A stretch of DNA of 64,000 bases from Ralstonia sp. UBA689 (GCF_002298975.1 NZ_DBMV01000042.1:62001-126000); one strand, 5' to 3'; shown: positions 14,523 through 23,656, counted from the first letter of the stretch. Notes: a model not told the origin generated them from the letters alone. Made by a program: numbers and translations.

Positions 14523-15584
14523 GTGACAACGCCATCCAATACGATCCGGCGCGCCGTGCTGCTTGTCTGCGCCGCCGGCACGCTTACGCCCGCCCTGGCG
14601 CAGGCTTGCGCCACTTGCGGCTGTTCGCTCAGCACCGACGCCGCGATGGGCTATTCCGCCAGCCCGGGCTGGCGCATCAGCCTGGATTACACCTACCTGC
14701 CGCAGAACCAGTTGCGCAGCGGCACCGCCTCGGTTACGCCGGCCCAGGCGGCCGCCATCAACGACGCGGGCGGCAACCAGGAGGTCGAGCGCCAGACCAT
14801 CAACCGGTACATCAACCTCGGCTTCTACTACAGCCCCAACAGCAGTTGGAACTTCAGCGCGATCGTGCCTTACGTCGACCGCGGGCACACGACCTATGGT
14901 GCTGCCACGTCAGACCAGCTCACGCCGGACAACATCAGCGGTGCAACCGCAAGCGGGCTGGGAGACATCAAGCTGATCGGCAGCTATCAGGGCTTTCTGC
15001 CGACGCACAACCTGGGCATACAAGTGGGCGTCAAGCTGCCGACCGGCCGCTACGGCGGGCAGAACGTGCTGACCGGCATCACGGTCGGGCGCAATCCGGT
15101 GTTCTTCAACAGCGGCCCGAATGCAGCGGGCGGGCAGGCGCTCGATACCAGCCTGCAGCCCGGTACCGGCAGCACCGACCTGATCCTGGGCGCGTATTAC
15201 TACCAGCCCGTCAGCCAGGATTTCGATGCCTTCATCAACGGTCAATTCCAGGCGGCCGTGCATCAAAACCTGCGCGATGCCGGCGCGGATTTTCGGCCCG
15301 GCAACCTTGCTACCGCGAGCTTCGGCCTGCGTTACGAGGCCAACCCGCATGTCGTGCCGCAATTGCAGTTCAACGTGACACGCAAGAATGCCGACAAGGG
15401 CGCGCTGGCCGATACCGCCAACACGGCCGGCACGGTGGTGTATCTGTCGCCGGGCATCACCGTGAGCGTCACGCACAACATGCAGGTCTATGCGTTCTTG
15501 CAGAAGGCGCTGTACAGCAATCTGCAGGGCTACCAACTCTTCCCGCGCTGGTCGGGCACCCTCGGAGCCAGCTATGCGTTCTGA
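14523..15584 (+). CDS. Outer-membrane beta-barrel protein with N-terminal CxxCxC motif
   Basis: The protein has about 353 residues, starting at a GTG preceded by GAGGAATCC; the frame is open further upstream. A signal peptide ends near A-L-A-Q-A, and the mature N-terminus is C-A-T-C-G-C-S. The rest is a transporter-type barrel with alternating strands (L-D-Y-T-Y-L-P, L-G-F-Y-Y-S-P-N, L-G-A-Y-Y-Y-Q-P) and an aromatic C-terminal residue (A-S-Y-A-F) as needed for Bam insertion. It overlaps the TlpA gene by 11 bases. The Cys cluster suggests metal or redox involvement. Confidence 0.8.
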   Translation: MTTPSNTIRRAVLLVCAAGTLTPALAQACATCGCSLSTDAAMGYSASPGWRISLDYTYLPQNQLRSGTASVTPAQAAAINDAGGNQEVERQTINRYINLGFYYSPNSSWNFSAIVPYVDRGHTTYGAATSDQLTPDNISGATASGLGDIKLIGSYQGFLPTHNLGIQVGVKLPTGRYGGQNVLTGITVGRNPVFFNSGPNAAGGQALDTSLQPGTGSTDLILGAYYYQPVSQDFDAFINGQFQAAVHQNLRDAGADFRPGNLATASFGLRYEANPHVVPQLQFNVTRKNADKGALADTANTAGTVVYLSPGITVSVTHNMQVYAFLQKALYSNLQGYQLFPRWSGTLGASYAF

Positions 15585-16137
15585 CTTGGAATTGAGTGCG
15601 CTTGCATCGCACACCATGTCGCGCCGCGTGTGGCTGCGCACGGCCGGCACGTTGGCCGTGGGCGCCGGGCTGGCCGGCCGGCATCCGGGCGCGCATGCAG
15701 CCAGTCTTGACGTGGGGCGCCCCGCGCCGTCCCTCGTCCTGCAAACCCTGGACGGGCGCAGCATTGCCACCGAAGCCTTGCGCGGCCACGTGGTCATTCT
15801 CACGTTCTGGGCGACGTGGTGCGGGCCGTGCCACCAAGAACTGCCGTTGCTGTCGGAGTACGCCGCCAAGCATGCGCACCAGGGGCTGCGCGTGCTTGGC
15901 TTCAGCCTCGACGAGCCCGCATCGCTGCCCGCAGTGCGCGAGATGACGGCCGGACTGAGCTTTCCCGTGGGGCTGCTCGGCAGCGCTTATGCGGGCGGCT
16001 ACGGTCGCATCTGGCGGATTCCGGTCAACTTCACGATCGACCGCAACGGCTTGCTGGCCGATAACGGGTGGGACTCGCGCGAACCCGCCTGGACCGCCGA
16101 GCGTCTGGAGCGCGTTGTCACCCCATTGTTGCGCTGA
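15574..16137 (+). CDS. TlpA-like thioredoxin-fold protein
   Basis: The protein has 187 residues. The start (after GGAG) overlaps the barrel gene. Residues around 17-35 give S-R-R-V-W-L-R followed by a hydrophobic stretch, which looks like a Tat signal; an alternative ATG lies at 15616. The active site is W-A-T-W-C-G-P-C-H in a TlpA/ResA fold, with the cis-Pro region R-I-P-V-N-F. It probably reduces disulfides on an exported partner, most simply the Cys-bearing barrel protein it is coupled to. Confidence 0.88.
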   Translation: MRSDLELSALASHTMSRRVWLRTAGTLAVGAGLAGRHPGAHAASLDVGRPAPSLVLQTLDGRSIATEALRGHVVILTFWATWCGPCHQELPLLSEYAAKHAHQGLRVLGFSLDEPASLPAVREMTAGLSFPVGLLGSAYAGGYGRIWRIPVNFTIDRNGLLADNGWDSREPAWTAERLERVVTPLLR

Positions 16138-16282
16138 AAGCGGGCGGGGCAGGGGCGACGGCCTGGGCGGCGCCGGCGTTGGATTTGCGCGTGCTGTTCG
16201 CTACAAACCCAGGTATCATGCGGGCTACGCGCCGTGTGTGTCTGCAAAGCTAGCGGCGGCGCGGTGAGCTGAGCGCACGACG

Positions 16283-16633
16283 ATGAGTTTCGACCCCGAT
16301 CTGGAAGGTTTGCCGCTGTTCGCCAAACCCGCATTCGGCTGGGAGGAATCGGTGTCGGCAGCGCCAGCCGAGACGCCCTCCACCAAACCCCGCCGCCTGC
16401 GCCAATGGCGCGGCCCGATCACGCATTGGGAACGCGGCTACCGCTCCCACTATTACCGTGACAAGCGTGGCAAGAAGCTCGGTGAAATCCACCTGAGCCC
16501 GCGCGGCCAGATGCCGCTCGTCTATCGCTGGCTGGCCGGTACGCTCTCAGGCATCGAAGGATCGCTATCGCACGCGCGCGTGCGGGTGGAAGAGGCGATT
16601 GGGTTTGGGATGCGGCAGATGGCCCTGTTCTAG
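16283..16633 (+). CDS. Conserved hypothetical protein of 116 residues
   Basis: A soluble, basic, aromatic-rich protein. The middle has W-R-G-P-I-T-H-W-E-R-G-Y-R-S-H-Y-Y-R-D and the C-terminal third is amphipathic. There is no signal, membrane segment or catalytic motif that I know. Codon use is like its neighbours, so it is probably real. Its position tells nothing about function. Confidence 0.6.
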   Translation: MSFDPDLEGLPLFAKPAFGWEESVSAAPAETPSTKPRRLRQWRGPITHWERGYRSHYYRDKRGKKLGEIHLSPRGQMPLVYRWLAGTLSGIEGSLSHARVRVEEAIGFGMRQMALF

Positions 16634-16709
16634 GCGCCGAGGCTGCTCAGGCAGGCCAGAGCGGGCGCCAGTAGAATGCGCGCCAGCATTCCCGCTCGGG
16701 AGTTCTGGT

Positions 16710-17003
16710 TTGACAGCCATCCCCGATACCCTGCAATGCATCTGCGGCCGTGTGCGATTGCGCATTGCCGGCGCACCCGCCGCCTTTCAACACTCCACAC
16801 GCCAGCTCAAGCGCCACTTCTGTCGCCATTGCGGCGAGACGCTGTTCGGCAACAACCGCCTCGACATGACGGTGATCCCCAACAGCCTGTTTGCACGCGC
16901 CGCGCATAACACGCTGCCCGACGCATTGGCGCCGACCATGCATCCGTTCTACCGGCGCCGCGTGGTGGATGGGTGGGACGGGCCATCCTACGAGCAGGTA
17001 TAG
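16710..17003 (+). CDS. Short GFA-like zinc-binding protein
   Basis: The protein has about 97 residues from a TTG with GGGAG seven bases upstream. It has C-I-C-G-R-V-R-L near the start and C-R-H-C-G-E-T-L-F-G in the middle, the outer Cys pairs of GFA (glutathione-dependent formaldehyde-activating) folds. The central Cys block of the full family is missing, so activity of the classic kind is doubtful. The frame extends upstream, but without a ribosome site. Confidence 0.6.
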   Translation: MTAIPDTLQCICGRVRLRIAGAPAAFQHSTRQLKRHFCRHCGETLFGNNRLDMTVIPNSLFARAAHNTLPDALAPTMHPFYRRRVVDGWDGPSYEQV

Positions 17004-17263
17004 CCCGATGTTCGGTGCCACCGCGTGCGTATGAACGGTGATATGGCCATCGCGCGATCGGTCGGTCAGCGCTACGGGGTCGTGGTGGTGCTGATTTCCC
17101 GAGCACAAGTGCACTCAGTTCGAATTGATGCGCGTGCTCGCCCCGCTTGAGTACGGCAAGCAGACAAGTTTGCGCCGGTCCCTGCCCCACCACACGGTGA
17201 TGCCCGCGGAGTGCCCCCTCACGTAGAATCCTCCGCCACAAAAGACCCTGCGGGAGGGTGCCC

Positions 17264-18436
17264 ATGCTGGATCCAGGCGTCGCCATTGCCACATCGGCGC
17301 TGACGAGCTTCGTGCTTCTGGTGCTGCTGGGCTCCCTGCTGCGCGCGGGCAAGCCCGGCATGATCGAGTGGTTTGGCGCCAATCTGGCAGTGGTTCTGGC
17401 GTTGCCGATGCTTCTGCTGCGCGGGAAGATTCCTGACGGCTTGTCTGTTGTCGCGGCCAATATCTTGCTTGCGCTGGGCGGCGCCGCGTACTACGCGGGC
17501 TGCGCGCGCTTTCTGGGGCGGCGCCCGCACTGGCCCATCTTGCTGGCGGGCGTGGCGGCGGTCGGGGTTGCCGTCATCTACTGGCGCTACGTCGTTGACA
17601 GCATCCCCATGCGGGTGTTTTCAACCACGCTGTTCTCGGCTGCATTCTGCACGGCATTGGCCGGGATGCTGGTGCGGTATCCACCGGCTGGGCGGCCGAC
17701 GTATCCGTATCGGGTGACAGCCGCGATTGCCTTGACCTTCGGTGCCTGTCAGCTTGCGCGCGGCATCTACTTCCTGACACTGGATACGGCTTCCAGCCCG
17801 ACCATGTTTGCCACGGCCGGCAGCGTGTTGCTGCTGGTCGTGGCGGCGGCGCTCATGCCGATCCTGTCGATGTCGGCCATGCTGATGGTGCACGGCGAAT
17901 TGCTGGCCGACGCGCGTGATGCCGCCGACCACGATTTCCTGACCGGCGCGTTTTCGCGCCAGGGCTTCGAAGCGCTGGCGTGCCGCTACGTCGATCGGCT
18001 GCAGATGCAGGCCCGGCCGCTGTCACTGCTGATTCTGGATCTGGACCATTTCAAACGCATCAATGACACGCTGGGTCATGCCGCCGGCGATGCCGTGCTG
18101 CGCGCGTTCGTGCAGATGGCCCAGGCGCAGTTGCGGCCCACCGATGTGTTGGGGCGTATCGGCGGCGAGGAATTTGCGCTGCTGCTGCCCGAGACCACGC
18201 TCGACAAGGCCATGCTTCTGGCGGAGCGGTTGCGCAAGGCGGCCTACACGCAAATCGTGCCGATTGGCGCACAGGTGTGCCGCTATAGCGTCAGCGGCGG
18301 TGTGGCTGCCTGGCAGGCCGGCGAGCTGTTCGACCGGCTGAGCCTACGCGCAGACCGTGCGCTCTACGACGCCAAGCACAAGGGGCGTAATCGGATTTGT
18401 GCGGCCCACGCTACCGGTGTGGCCGCTGTTGCGTAG
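17264..18436 (+). CDS. Membrane-bound diguanylate cyclase (GGDEF)
   Basis: The protein has 390 residues. Six or seven membrane helices fill about residues 1-215. The GGDEF domain (about 225-385) has L-D-L-D-H-F-K-R-I-N-D-T and the active site G-G-E-E-F. An inhibitory R-P-T-D lies five residues upstream, so product feedback by c-di-GMP is expected. The ATG follows GGGAGG. It makes c-di-GMP from two GTP; the membrane part is a MHYE/7TM-like sensor of unknown ligand. It stands alone. Confidence 0.9.
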   Translation: MLDPGVAIATSALTSFVLLVLLGSLLRAGKPGMIEWFGANLAVVLALPMLLLRGKIPDGLSVVAANILLALGGAAYYAGCARFLGRRPHWPILLAGVAAVGVAVIYWRYVVDSIPMRVFSTTLFSAAFCTALAGMLVRYPPAGRPTYPYRVTAAIALTFGACQLARGIYFLTLDTASSPTMFATAGSVLLLVVAAALMPILSMSAMLMVHGELLADARDAADHDFLTGAFSRQGFEALACRYVDRLQMQARPLSLLILDLDHFKRINDTLGHAAGDAVLRAFVQMAQAQLRPTDVLGRIGGEEFALLLPETTLDKAMLLAERLRKAAYTQIVPIGAQVCRYSVSGGVAAWQAGELFDRLSLRADRALYDAKHKGRNRICAAHATGVAAVA

Positions 18437-18509
18437 GGTTGCCCGGGGTTTCAGGTTTCCTCCGCCTATGCTGTAGGTGTGCTTCGCATACCGTACAGAA
18501 GGAGGCGTC

Positions 18510-19484
18510 ATGTCCATCCACCATGGATTTGTCGGCACGGTCGGCAACACACCGCTGATCCGCCTGGACAAACTGAGTGACGAGACCGGCTGCGAGATCC
18601 TTGGCAAGGCTGAGTTCCTGAACCCCGGTGGCTCGGTCAAGGACCGCGCCGCGCGCTACATCATCGAAGACGCTGAACGGCGCGGTACGCTCAAGCCGGG
18701 CGGCACCGTGGTCGAAGGCACGGCCGGCAACACTGGCATCGGCTTGGCGCACATTTGCGCGGCGCGCGGTTACCGCTGCGTGATCGTCATCCCCGAAACG
18801 CAATCGCCCGAGAAGATGGACCTGCTGCGCGTGCTGGGCGCGGAGGTGCGCCCCGTGCCAGCGGTGCCCTACAAAGACCCGAACAACTACCAGAAGATTG
18901 CCGGGCGCCTTGCGCAGGAACTCGACAATGCCATCTGGGCCAACCAGTTCGATAACCTCGTCAACCGCCAGGCGCATTACGAGACCACCGGCCCGGAAAT
19001 CTGGCGCGACACGGCGGGCAAGGTGGACGCCTTCGTCTGCGCGACCGGCACCGGCGGCACGCTGGCCGGCGTGGCGCGTTACCTGAAGGAGCAAAGCCCT
19101 GCTGTGAAGACGGTGCTGGCCGATCCGCACGGCAGCGGCCTCTACAGCTTCGTGAAGACGGGCACCATCCAGGCCGAGGGAAGCTCCATCACCGAGGGCA
19201 TCGGGTCCACCCGCGTGACGGCCAACCTGGAGGGCACGCCCATCGACGACGCCATCCGCATCGACGACCAGACCTGCGTGACGATGGTCTACCACCTGCT
19301 GCGCAAGGAGGGGCTGTTCGTCGGCGGCTCGACCGGCATCAACGTGGGCGCTGCCGTGCAGCTTGCGCGCGAGATGGGCCCGGGACACACCATCGTCACG
19401 CTGCTGTGCGATCGCGGCACGCTGTACTTTGCGCGGCTGTTCAATGCGGCGTGGCTGGCGCAGAAGGGATTGCGGGACGGATGA
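18510..19484 (+). CDS. Cysteine synthase family PLP enzyme
   Basis: The protein has 324 residues. The PLP lysine is Lys44 in P-G-G-S-V-K-D-R. The phosphate and substrate loops are E-G-T-A-G-N-T-G-I-G-L and C-A-T-G-T-G-G-T-L-A-G-V. AAGGAGG precedes the ATG. It belongs to the O-acetylserine sulfhydrylase (CysK/CysM) fold group and probably forms cysteine from O-acetylserine and sulfide. Cystathionine-beta-synthase-type chemistry cannot be excluded from sequence. Confidence 0.85.
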   Translation: MSIHHGFVGTVGNTPLIRLDKLSDETGCEILGKAEFLNPGGSVKDRAARYIIEDAERRGTLKPGGTVVEGTAGNTGIGLAHICAARGYRCVIVIPETQSPEKMDLLRVLGAEVRPVPAVPYKDPNNYQKIAGRLAQELDNAIWANQFDNLVNRQAHYETTGPEIWRDTAGKVDAFVCATGTGGTLAGVARYLKEQSPAVKTVLADPHGSGLYSFVKTGTIQAEGSSITEGIGSTRVTANLEGTPIDDAIRIDDQTCVTMVYHLLRKEGLFVGGSTGINVGAAVQLAREMGPGHTIVTLLCDRGTLYFARLFNAAWLAQKGLRDG

Positions 19485-19554
19485 ACGCCGCACAAGGCTT
19501 TTGCAATGCGCGGCGCGTAGCATCCCGTTCCCAAAACCAACAAGAACGCACGCC

Positions 19555-20112
19555 ATGTCCAAGACCCAGTATTACGCTGCAGCCAGCCTCGACGGGTTCA
19601 TCGCCACGCCAGATCGTTCACTCGACTGGCTAATGCAGTTCGGCTCGCTGGAGGGTACGAGCTACGACGGATTCATCCGCGAGGTGGGCGCGCTGGCGAT
19701 GGGCGCGTCCACGTATGAATGGCTGCTGCGCGAACTGGTTCGCCCGGGCTCTGCGCAGGCTCAGCCCTGGCCCTACACGCAGCCAGCATGGATCTTTACG
19801 TCGCGCACGTTACCGGTGGTCGAAGGTGCAGATGTGCGCTTCGTGCAAGGCGATGTCGAGCCGGTCCATCGGGAGATGCGAGCGGCGGCGGATGGCCGCA
19901 ACGTCTGGATCGTCGGCGGTGGCGAGCTGGCCGGGCAGTTCCTTGATCACGGGTTGCTCGATGAACTGATCGTGCAGGTGATGCCGGTGACGCTGGGCAC
20001 CGGGCTGCCGCTGCTGCCACGCCGGATTGTGCAGCCGCCGCTGAAGCTGGTCTCGGCGCTGCCGTACAAGAACACCTTCGTGGAGATGCGCTACGAGGTG
20101 GTGCGCGGGTAG
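19555..20112 (+). CDS. RibD C-terminal / DHFR-like reductase
   Basis: The protein has 185 residues. It opens Y-Y-A-A-A-S-L-D-G-F-I-A and has I-V-G-G-G-E-L-A-G-Q-F-L, the NADPH-loop motif of the RibD_C dihydrofolate-reductase-like family, with L-I-V-Q-V-M-P-V-T-L-G-T-G near the end. Stand-alone members are NADPH-dependent reductases of mostly unknown substrate. It is separated from cysteine synthase by 70 bases and may be read through from it. Confidence 0.82.
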   Translation: MSKTQYYAAASLDGFIATPDRSLDWLMQFGSLEGTSYDGFIREVGALAMGASTYEWLLRELVRPGSAQAQPWPYTQPAWIFTSRTLPVVEGADVRFVQGDVEPVHREMRAAADGRNVWIVGGGELAGQFLDHGLLDELIVQVMPVTLGTGLPLLPRRIVQPPLKLVSALPYKNTFVEMRYEVVRG

Positions 20113-20115
20113 CGT

Positions 20116-20499
20116 TCACGACCCCAGGTCATACGGCCGCGTCATGATCTCCAGGAAGTGCCCGTCGGGGTCATCGAAGTACAGGCCGCGGCCACCGTTG
20201 TACTCATACATCTGCCCAGGGTGCTTCCTGGCGGGGTCGGACCAATAGGGAATCTCCTTGACCTGGATGCGCTGCAGGGCACGCTCGAATGCCGCCTCGC
20301 TGATGAGGAAGGCGTAGTGCTGTTTGGCGATCGGCCCGTCGCTGTCGAAGAAGTCGAGTGAGACGTTGTTGGACAGCGGCACGACCAGCATCTGCCCGAA
20401 TGGGATCGGTTCGGGCAGGTCAAGGATTTCGCGCAGGAAGCTGGTGGACCTCTGCTTGTCGCGGCACCAGACGATGGTGTGGTTCAGTTCGATGCGCAT
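20116..20499 (-). CDS. VOC-family (glyoxalase-like) protein
   Basis: The protein has 127 residues from the ATG preceded by GGAGG; a longer frame exists but lacks a ribosome site. The fold is a pair of beta-alpha-beta-beta-beta units with metal-ligand-type residues in H-T-I-V-W, K-Q-H-Y-A-F-L and H-F-L-E-I-M. Members act as metal-dependent lyases, dioxygenases or antibiotic-binding proteins. No specific substrate can be called. It is convergent with the reductase gene, three bases apart. Confidence 0.8.
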   Translation of the reverse strand: MRIELNHTIVWCRDKQRSTSFLREILDLPEPIPFGQMLVVPLSNNVSLDFFDSDGPIAKQHYAFLISEAAFERALQRIQVKEIPYWSDPARKHPGQMYEYNGGRGLYFDDPDGHFLEIMTRPYDLGS

Positions 20500-20691
20500 G
20501 CCGTGCCTCCGGGGGTGAGGTGACAGCGGCACATGCATGCCCGCCGCTACCCTTCTCGATACACGATAGGCCACGTGCTTCCGCATGCAAGAAAACCATG
20601 CCACCGCCCGGGGCGAGGCCGGCGGGTGGGCAGCGGCCTCCGCTATGCTGAGGAACGATCACCTCTCTTTCTGCCTTGGCCGGGAGCCCGC

Positions 20692-20955
20692 ATGCCCATC
20701 GAACTCGACCGCGACACTCGCGACGAAGCGATTCAATCCCTCCAGCGTTATTTCACCGAGCACATGGAGGAGCGCATCGGCAACATCCAGGCCGGCGCGC
20801 TGCTGAACTTCTTCCTCGAAGAGATCGGCCCGGTGGTCTACAACCTTGCGGTGCATGAGGCACAGGAGCGCCTGCATACGCGCGTGGCCGAACTTGATTA
20901 CGAATGCCACGAAGAGCCGTTCACGTATTGGTCGAAGGTCGGCAAGCGGCGGTAG
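20692..20955 (+). CDS. DUF2164-family protein
   Basis: A small acidic protein of 87 residues. The pattern I-Q-S-L-Q-R-Y-F, then G-A-L-L-N-F-F-L-E-E-I-G-P-V-V-Y-N-L-A-V and a C-terminal Glu/Tyr/His segment is that of DUF2164. Cytoplasmic, no known function. Followed after about 55 bases by an oxygenase gene. Confidence 0.8.
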   Translation: MPIELDRDTRDEAIQSLQRYFTEHMEERIGNIQAGALLNFFLEEIGPVVYNLAVHEAQERLHTRVAELDYECHEEPFTYWSKVGKRR

Positions 20956-21009
20956 TCCTCGCTGGTGGTTCCCAGTTAACATGCGCGGGTTCAACCGTCT
21001 GCAGATCCC

Positions 21010-21399
21010 ATGTCTTCCTTGCGCTGGTTCTTGCAAACCGCCTTCCGCTGGCAACGCGGCCGCCAGGGCACCGGCTACGACAAGATGCTGCTGGCTACCG
21101 CGCCGTGGCCCATTCCGTTCGACAGCTACCTGATCCGCTATCCGGAGGGCTCGGAGATTCCGCCGCATACGGACCCCGTCTCCGATGGACGGCACTACCG
21201 GCTCAACGTCGTGCTGAAGGCCCCGCGTGCGGGCGGTGAGTTCGTCTGTGCCAACCCGATCTTCCAGACCCGGCGTATCAAGCTGTTCCGTCCCGATGCG
21301 TGCGAACACAGCGTGACGCGCGTGGTGGGCGGCAGCCGGTATGTGTTTTCGCTGGGCTGGGTGCTAGCGCGGCGCAGCCGAGGCGGAGCAAATTCGTGA
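21010..21399 (+). CDS. Small 2OG-Fe(II) oxygenase-like protein
   Basis: The protein has 129 residues. The metal site reads P-P-H-T-D-P-V (HxD). The distal His lies in C-E-H-S-V-T-R-V, followed by a G-S-R-Y-V-F-S-L-G segment with the oxoglutarate-binding Arg. It is shorter than most family members but contains the whole core. The substrate may be a protein side chain or small molecule. Its stop overlaps a GTG that opened the decayed Crp-type gene. Confidence 0.78.
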   Translation: MSSLRWFLQTAFRWQRGRQGTGYDKMLLATAPWPIPFDSYLIRYPEGSEIPPHTDPVSDGRHYRLNVVLKAPRAGGEFVCANPIFQTRRIKLFRPDACEHSVTRVVGGSRYVFSLGWVLARRSRGGANS

Positions 21400-21849
21400 C
21401 GGCCCCGTTTGCGACCACCCCCTGGTTCCAGAGTCTGCCGCCGCGCGTGGCCGAGGCCTTGCTGGAAGCTGCCGTGCCCAGCGGCGTGCTCAAGCTGTCG
21501 ATCTTCAATGCCGAGGGCGACGAGGCGATTCTCACGCTGGTCGAGCCCGGCAACTGGTTCGGTGGGCTGTCGACGCTTGATCTGCAGCCGGCGGCCACTG
21601 AGCGATCGCGCTGGAAGCGGCCGAAGTGCTGGGCGTGAGCGTTGCACGCTTCGACGATCTGATGTGTCGCAATCCGCTGAAGGCCGCGCCACCATCTCCA
21701 CCTCGCAGGACGCGCTGGTCATGATGCTGGGCATCAGCCGACAGACGCTCAGCAAGGAACTGCAGGCACTCGTGAAGCTGGGCGCGATCCGCTTGCGCTA
21801 CGGGCATATCGAAATCCACGACGTGCCGCTGCTGTTGAGCGTGAGCTGA
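21396..21849 (+). pseudogene. Decayed Crp/Fnr-family regulator
   Basis: Three reading frames must be joined to recover the protein. The first carries part of the cyclic-nucleotide fold (E-A-I-L-T-L-V-E-P-G-N-W-F-G-G-L). The second, from about 21603, carries A-I-A-L-E-A-A-E-V-L-G-V. The third carries the helix-turn-helix L-G-I-S-R-Q-T-L-S-K-E-L and the C-terminal R-L-R-Y-G-H-I-E-I. Part of the first beta-roll and the dimer helix are also missing. Two shifts plus two deletions make it non-functional. Confidence 0.8.
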
Positions 21850-21861
21850 CGCGTGGCGTGG

Positions 21862-22875
21862 TCAGGCTGCCGCGCGCAGCGCCGCGAGCAGATCGTCGCC
21901 CGGCCAGCTCGGGCGCTGGGCCGCCGTCTCTGCTGCATGCACCAGCGTGCACAGTTGTGCATTGACGGGGGCGCGCTGCCCGAGCCGAACGGCCAGGCGC
22001 ACGATCTCACCGTTGATCCAATCGACTTCAGTGGAGCGGCCAGCGGCGAGGTCGTCGGACATGGATGAACGCGCGAGCGGATCCATGGCGAGCATCTTGC
22101 CGCCCAGCCGTGCGAACACCGCGTCGGGCGCGGTGAGCAGGCGCGGAATCCACGCAGGCGGCACGGGCGTGAGCTTGGCCGGCCGGATGCCCGCGTGCGC
22201 CAGCAGCCGCAGTGCTTCGGTTTGCGCCAGCGCCAGGCAGCGTCGGTAGGCCCGCTGCGACAGTTCTTCCTTGAGCGGCCGGTTGGCCAGCGCGTTGATG
22301 GCGTTGTTCAGGTTGAGTAGCAGCTTGGCCCACTGCACTGACACCATGTCAGCGCGCTCGACAAGTGGCAGCCCCGCGTGGCGGAAGTCGTCGAGAAACG
22401 GCCGCAGTGCCGGCGACGCGGCCACCTCCAGTTCGCCCGCCGTGCCTTGATGGAAGGCGCCCGGCCCCGGCTGCATCACGTTGAACGGCACCATGCCCGC
22501 CAGCACGGTTTGCTGCGGCAGGGCGGCGCGCAGGACTTCCGCGTTGGACAGGCCGTTCTGGAAGCTGATGACCACCGCGCCAGGGCGCAGCGCGGGCTTG
22601 AGTTCCGCCGCCACCGACGGTGTGGCGGCGGATTTGACCGTCACCAGCACCAGATCGGCCGTGGCCGCAGCGTCCGGCTCGGTGACGTACCGCACATCCG
22701 CCGCAGCAACGTGCCACTGGCCGCTGCGGTAATCCGTCAACGTCAGGCCATGCGTGCTCAGTTCGCTGCCGATGCGCGCGCGGCCAACCAGCGTCACATC
22801 GGCGCCGGCCGCCAGCAGGCGACCGCCCAGATAGCAGCCGATCGAGCCGGCCCCAACGATGCAGATCTTTGCCAT
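21862..22875 (-). CDS. panE: 2-dehydropantoate 2-reductase family (PanE/ApbA)
   Basis: The protein has 337 residues from the ATG preceded by AAGGAG. It opens with a Rossmann motif I-V-G-A-G-S-I-G-C-Y-L-G-G. The catalytic Lys lies in V-Q-W-A-K-L-L-L-N-L-N-N-A-I-N-A-L. The C-terminal helical domain ends with the conserved S-S-M-S-D-D-L-A-A-G-R-S-T-E-V-D-W-I. It reduces ketopantoate to pantoate with NADPH in coenzyme A synthesis; paralogues with other 2-keto substrates exist, so the symbol is provisional. Confidence 0.85.
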   Translation of the reverse strand: MAKICIVGAGSIGCYLGGRLLAAGADVTLVGRARIGSELSTHGLTLTDYRSGQWHVAAADVRYVTEPDAAATADLVLVTVKSAATPSVAAELKPALRPGAVVISFQNGLSNAEVLRAALPQQTVLAGMVPFNVMQPGPGAFHQGTAGELEVAASPALRPFLDDFRHAGLPLVERADMVSVQWAKLLLNLNNAINALANRPLKEELSQRAYRRCLALAQTEALRLLAHAGIRPAKLTPVPPAWIPRLLTAPDAVFARLGGKMLAMDPLARSSMSDDLAAGRSTEVDWINGEIVRLAVRLGQRAPVNAQLCTLVHAAETAAQRPSWPGDDLLAALRAAA

Positions 22876-22899
22876 GCGGCTCCTTGTCATGAAGGCCCA

Positions 22900-23425
22900 T
22901 CAGGCCAGGCGCGGCACCTCGTACACCAGTGCCGGCTGGAGTGTATCGATGGCGTCCACGGGTTCGGGCGGGCGCCACATGAAGAGCGAGAAGGTCATCT
23001 TCTCGGGCGTCACATCGATGATGGTAAAGCCGTTTTTCTCCGCTGGGCGCAGCGCTTCCTGCAAGGCGACGGACAACGCGGGCGTGGTTTCGACGCGGCG
23101 GAACGCCGAGGGGAAAGCGAGGTCGCCGCTGCCCAGCGTTCCGGTCATGATGGCATGCACGGGCTGAGCCAGGGCCAGCTCCGCAGAGCGCGACATCGAC
23201 CCGGCGGCCGAGGCGTGAGAGTCGCCCTGCACGATGACGGCGGCGCGCTGCTTTTGTTGTGCCAGCGCGGCCACCAGGCGCTGGTGCTGCGTATGCCAGC
23301 CGCTTTGGCAGCCGGGCTTGGGGCGATTGGCCGTGTCGATCAGGCGCCCCGTCTTCTCGTCGAGCAGGTCCGGATACCAGTCGCCCAGCTTGCCAGACGA
23401 GTACGCAAACGGCAGCGCAGCACGT
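22900..23425 (-). pseudogene. Truncated PhoD-like phosphatase (3' end only)
   Basis: About 175 codons remain, from L-P-F-A-Y-S-S-G-K-L-G-D-W-Y to the stop. They include the D-S-H-A-S-A segment typical of the metal-binding C-terminal half of PhoD-like phosphodiesterases. No start, signal peptide or N-terminal half is present. The open frame runs into sequence that encodes a GGDEF fragment on the other strand, so a deletion joined two genes here. Confidence 0.7.
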
Positions 23426-23618
23426 GACGGTCAGCGTGGGCGTGGCCACGTTTGATCGGCAAGCCGGTGCACATGTGTCGTGGCTGACCGAGACCGCAGA
23501 TCGCGCGCTTTACGCCGCCAAGGTGGCCGGACGCAATCGCATGGTCGCCATGTTGTTGACTGGCCGCGCGCCGCATGCCGGGCCGGCGGCGCCGGTACCG
23601 TCTGTGCAAGGCGCCTGA
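23426..23618 (+). pseudogene. Truncated GGDEF domain (C-terminal end only)
   Basis: The residual frame reads V-T-V-S-V-G-V-A-T-F, then A-D-R-A-L-Y-A-A-K-V-A-G-R-N-R, the last strand and helix of a diguanylate cyclase. The active-site half is absent. It is the partner of the truncated phosphatase at the same junction. Confidence 0.75.
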
Positions 23619-23656
23619 GCGCCGCAGTCTGATTGACGGCGGGTTGACCGCAATCG

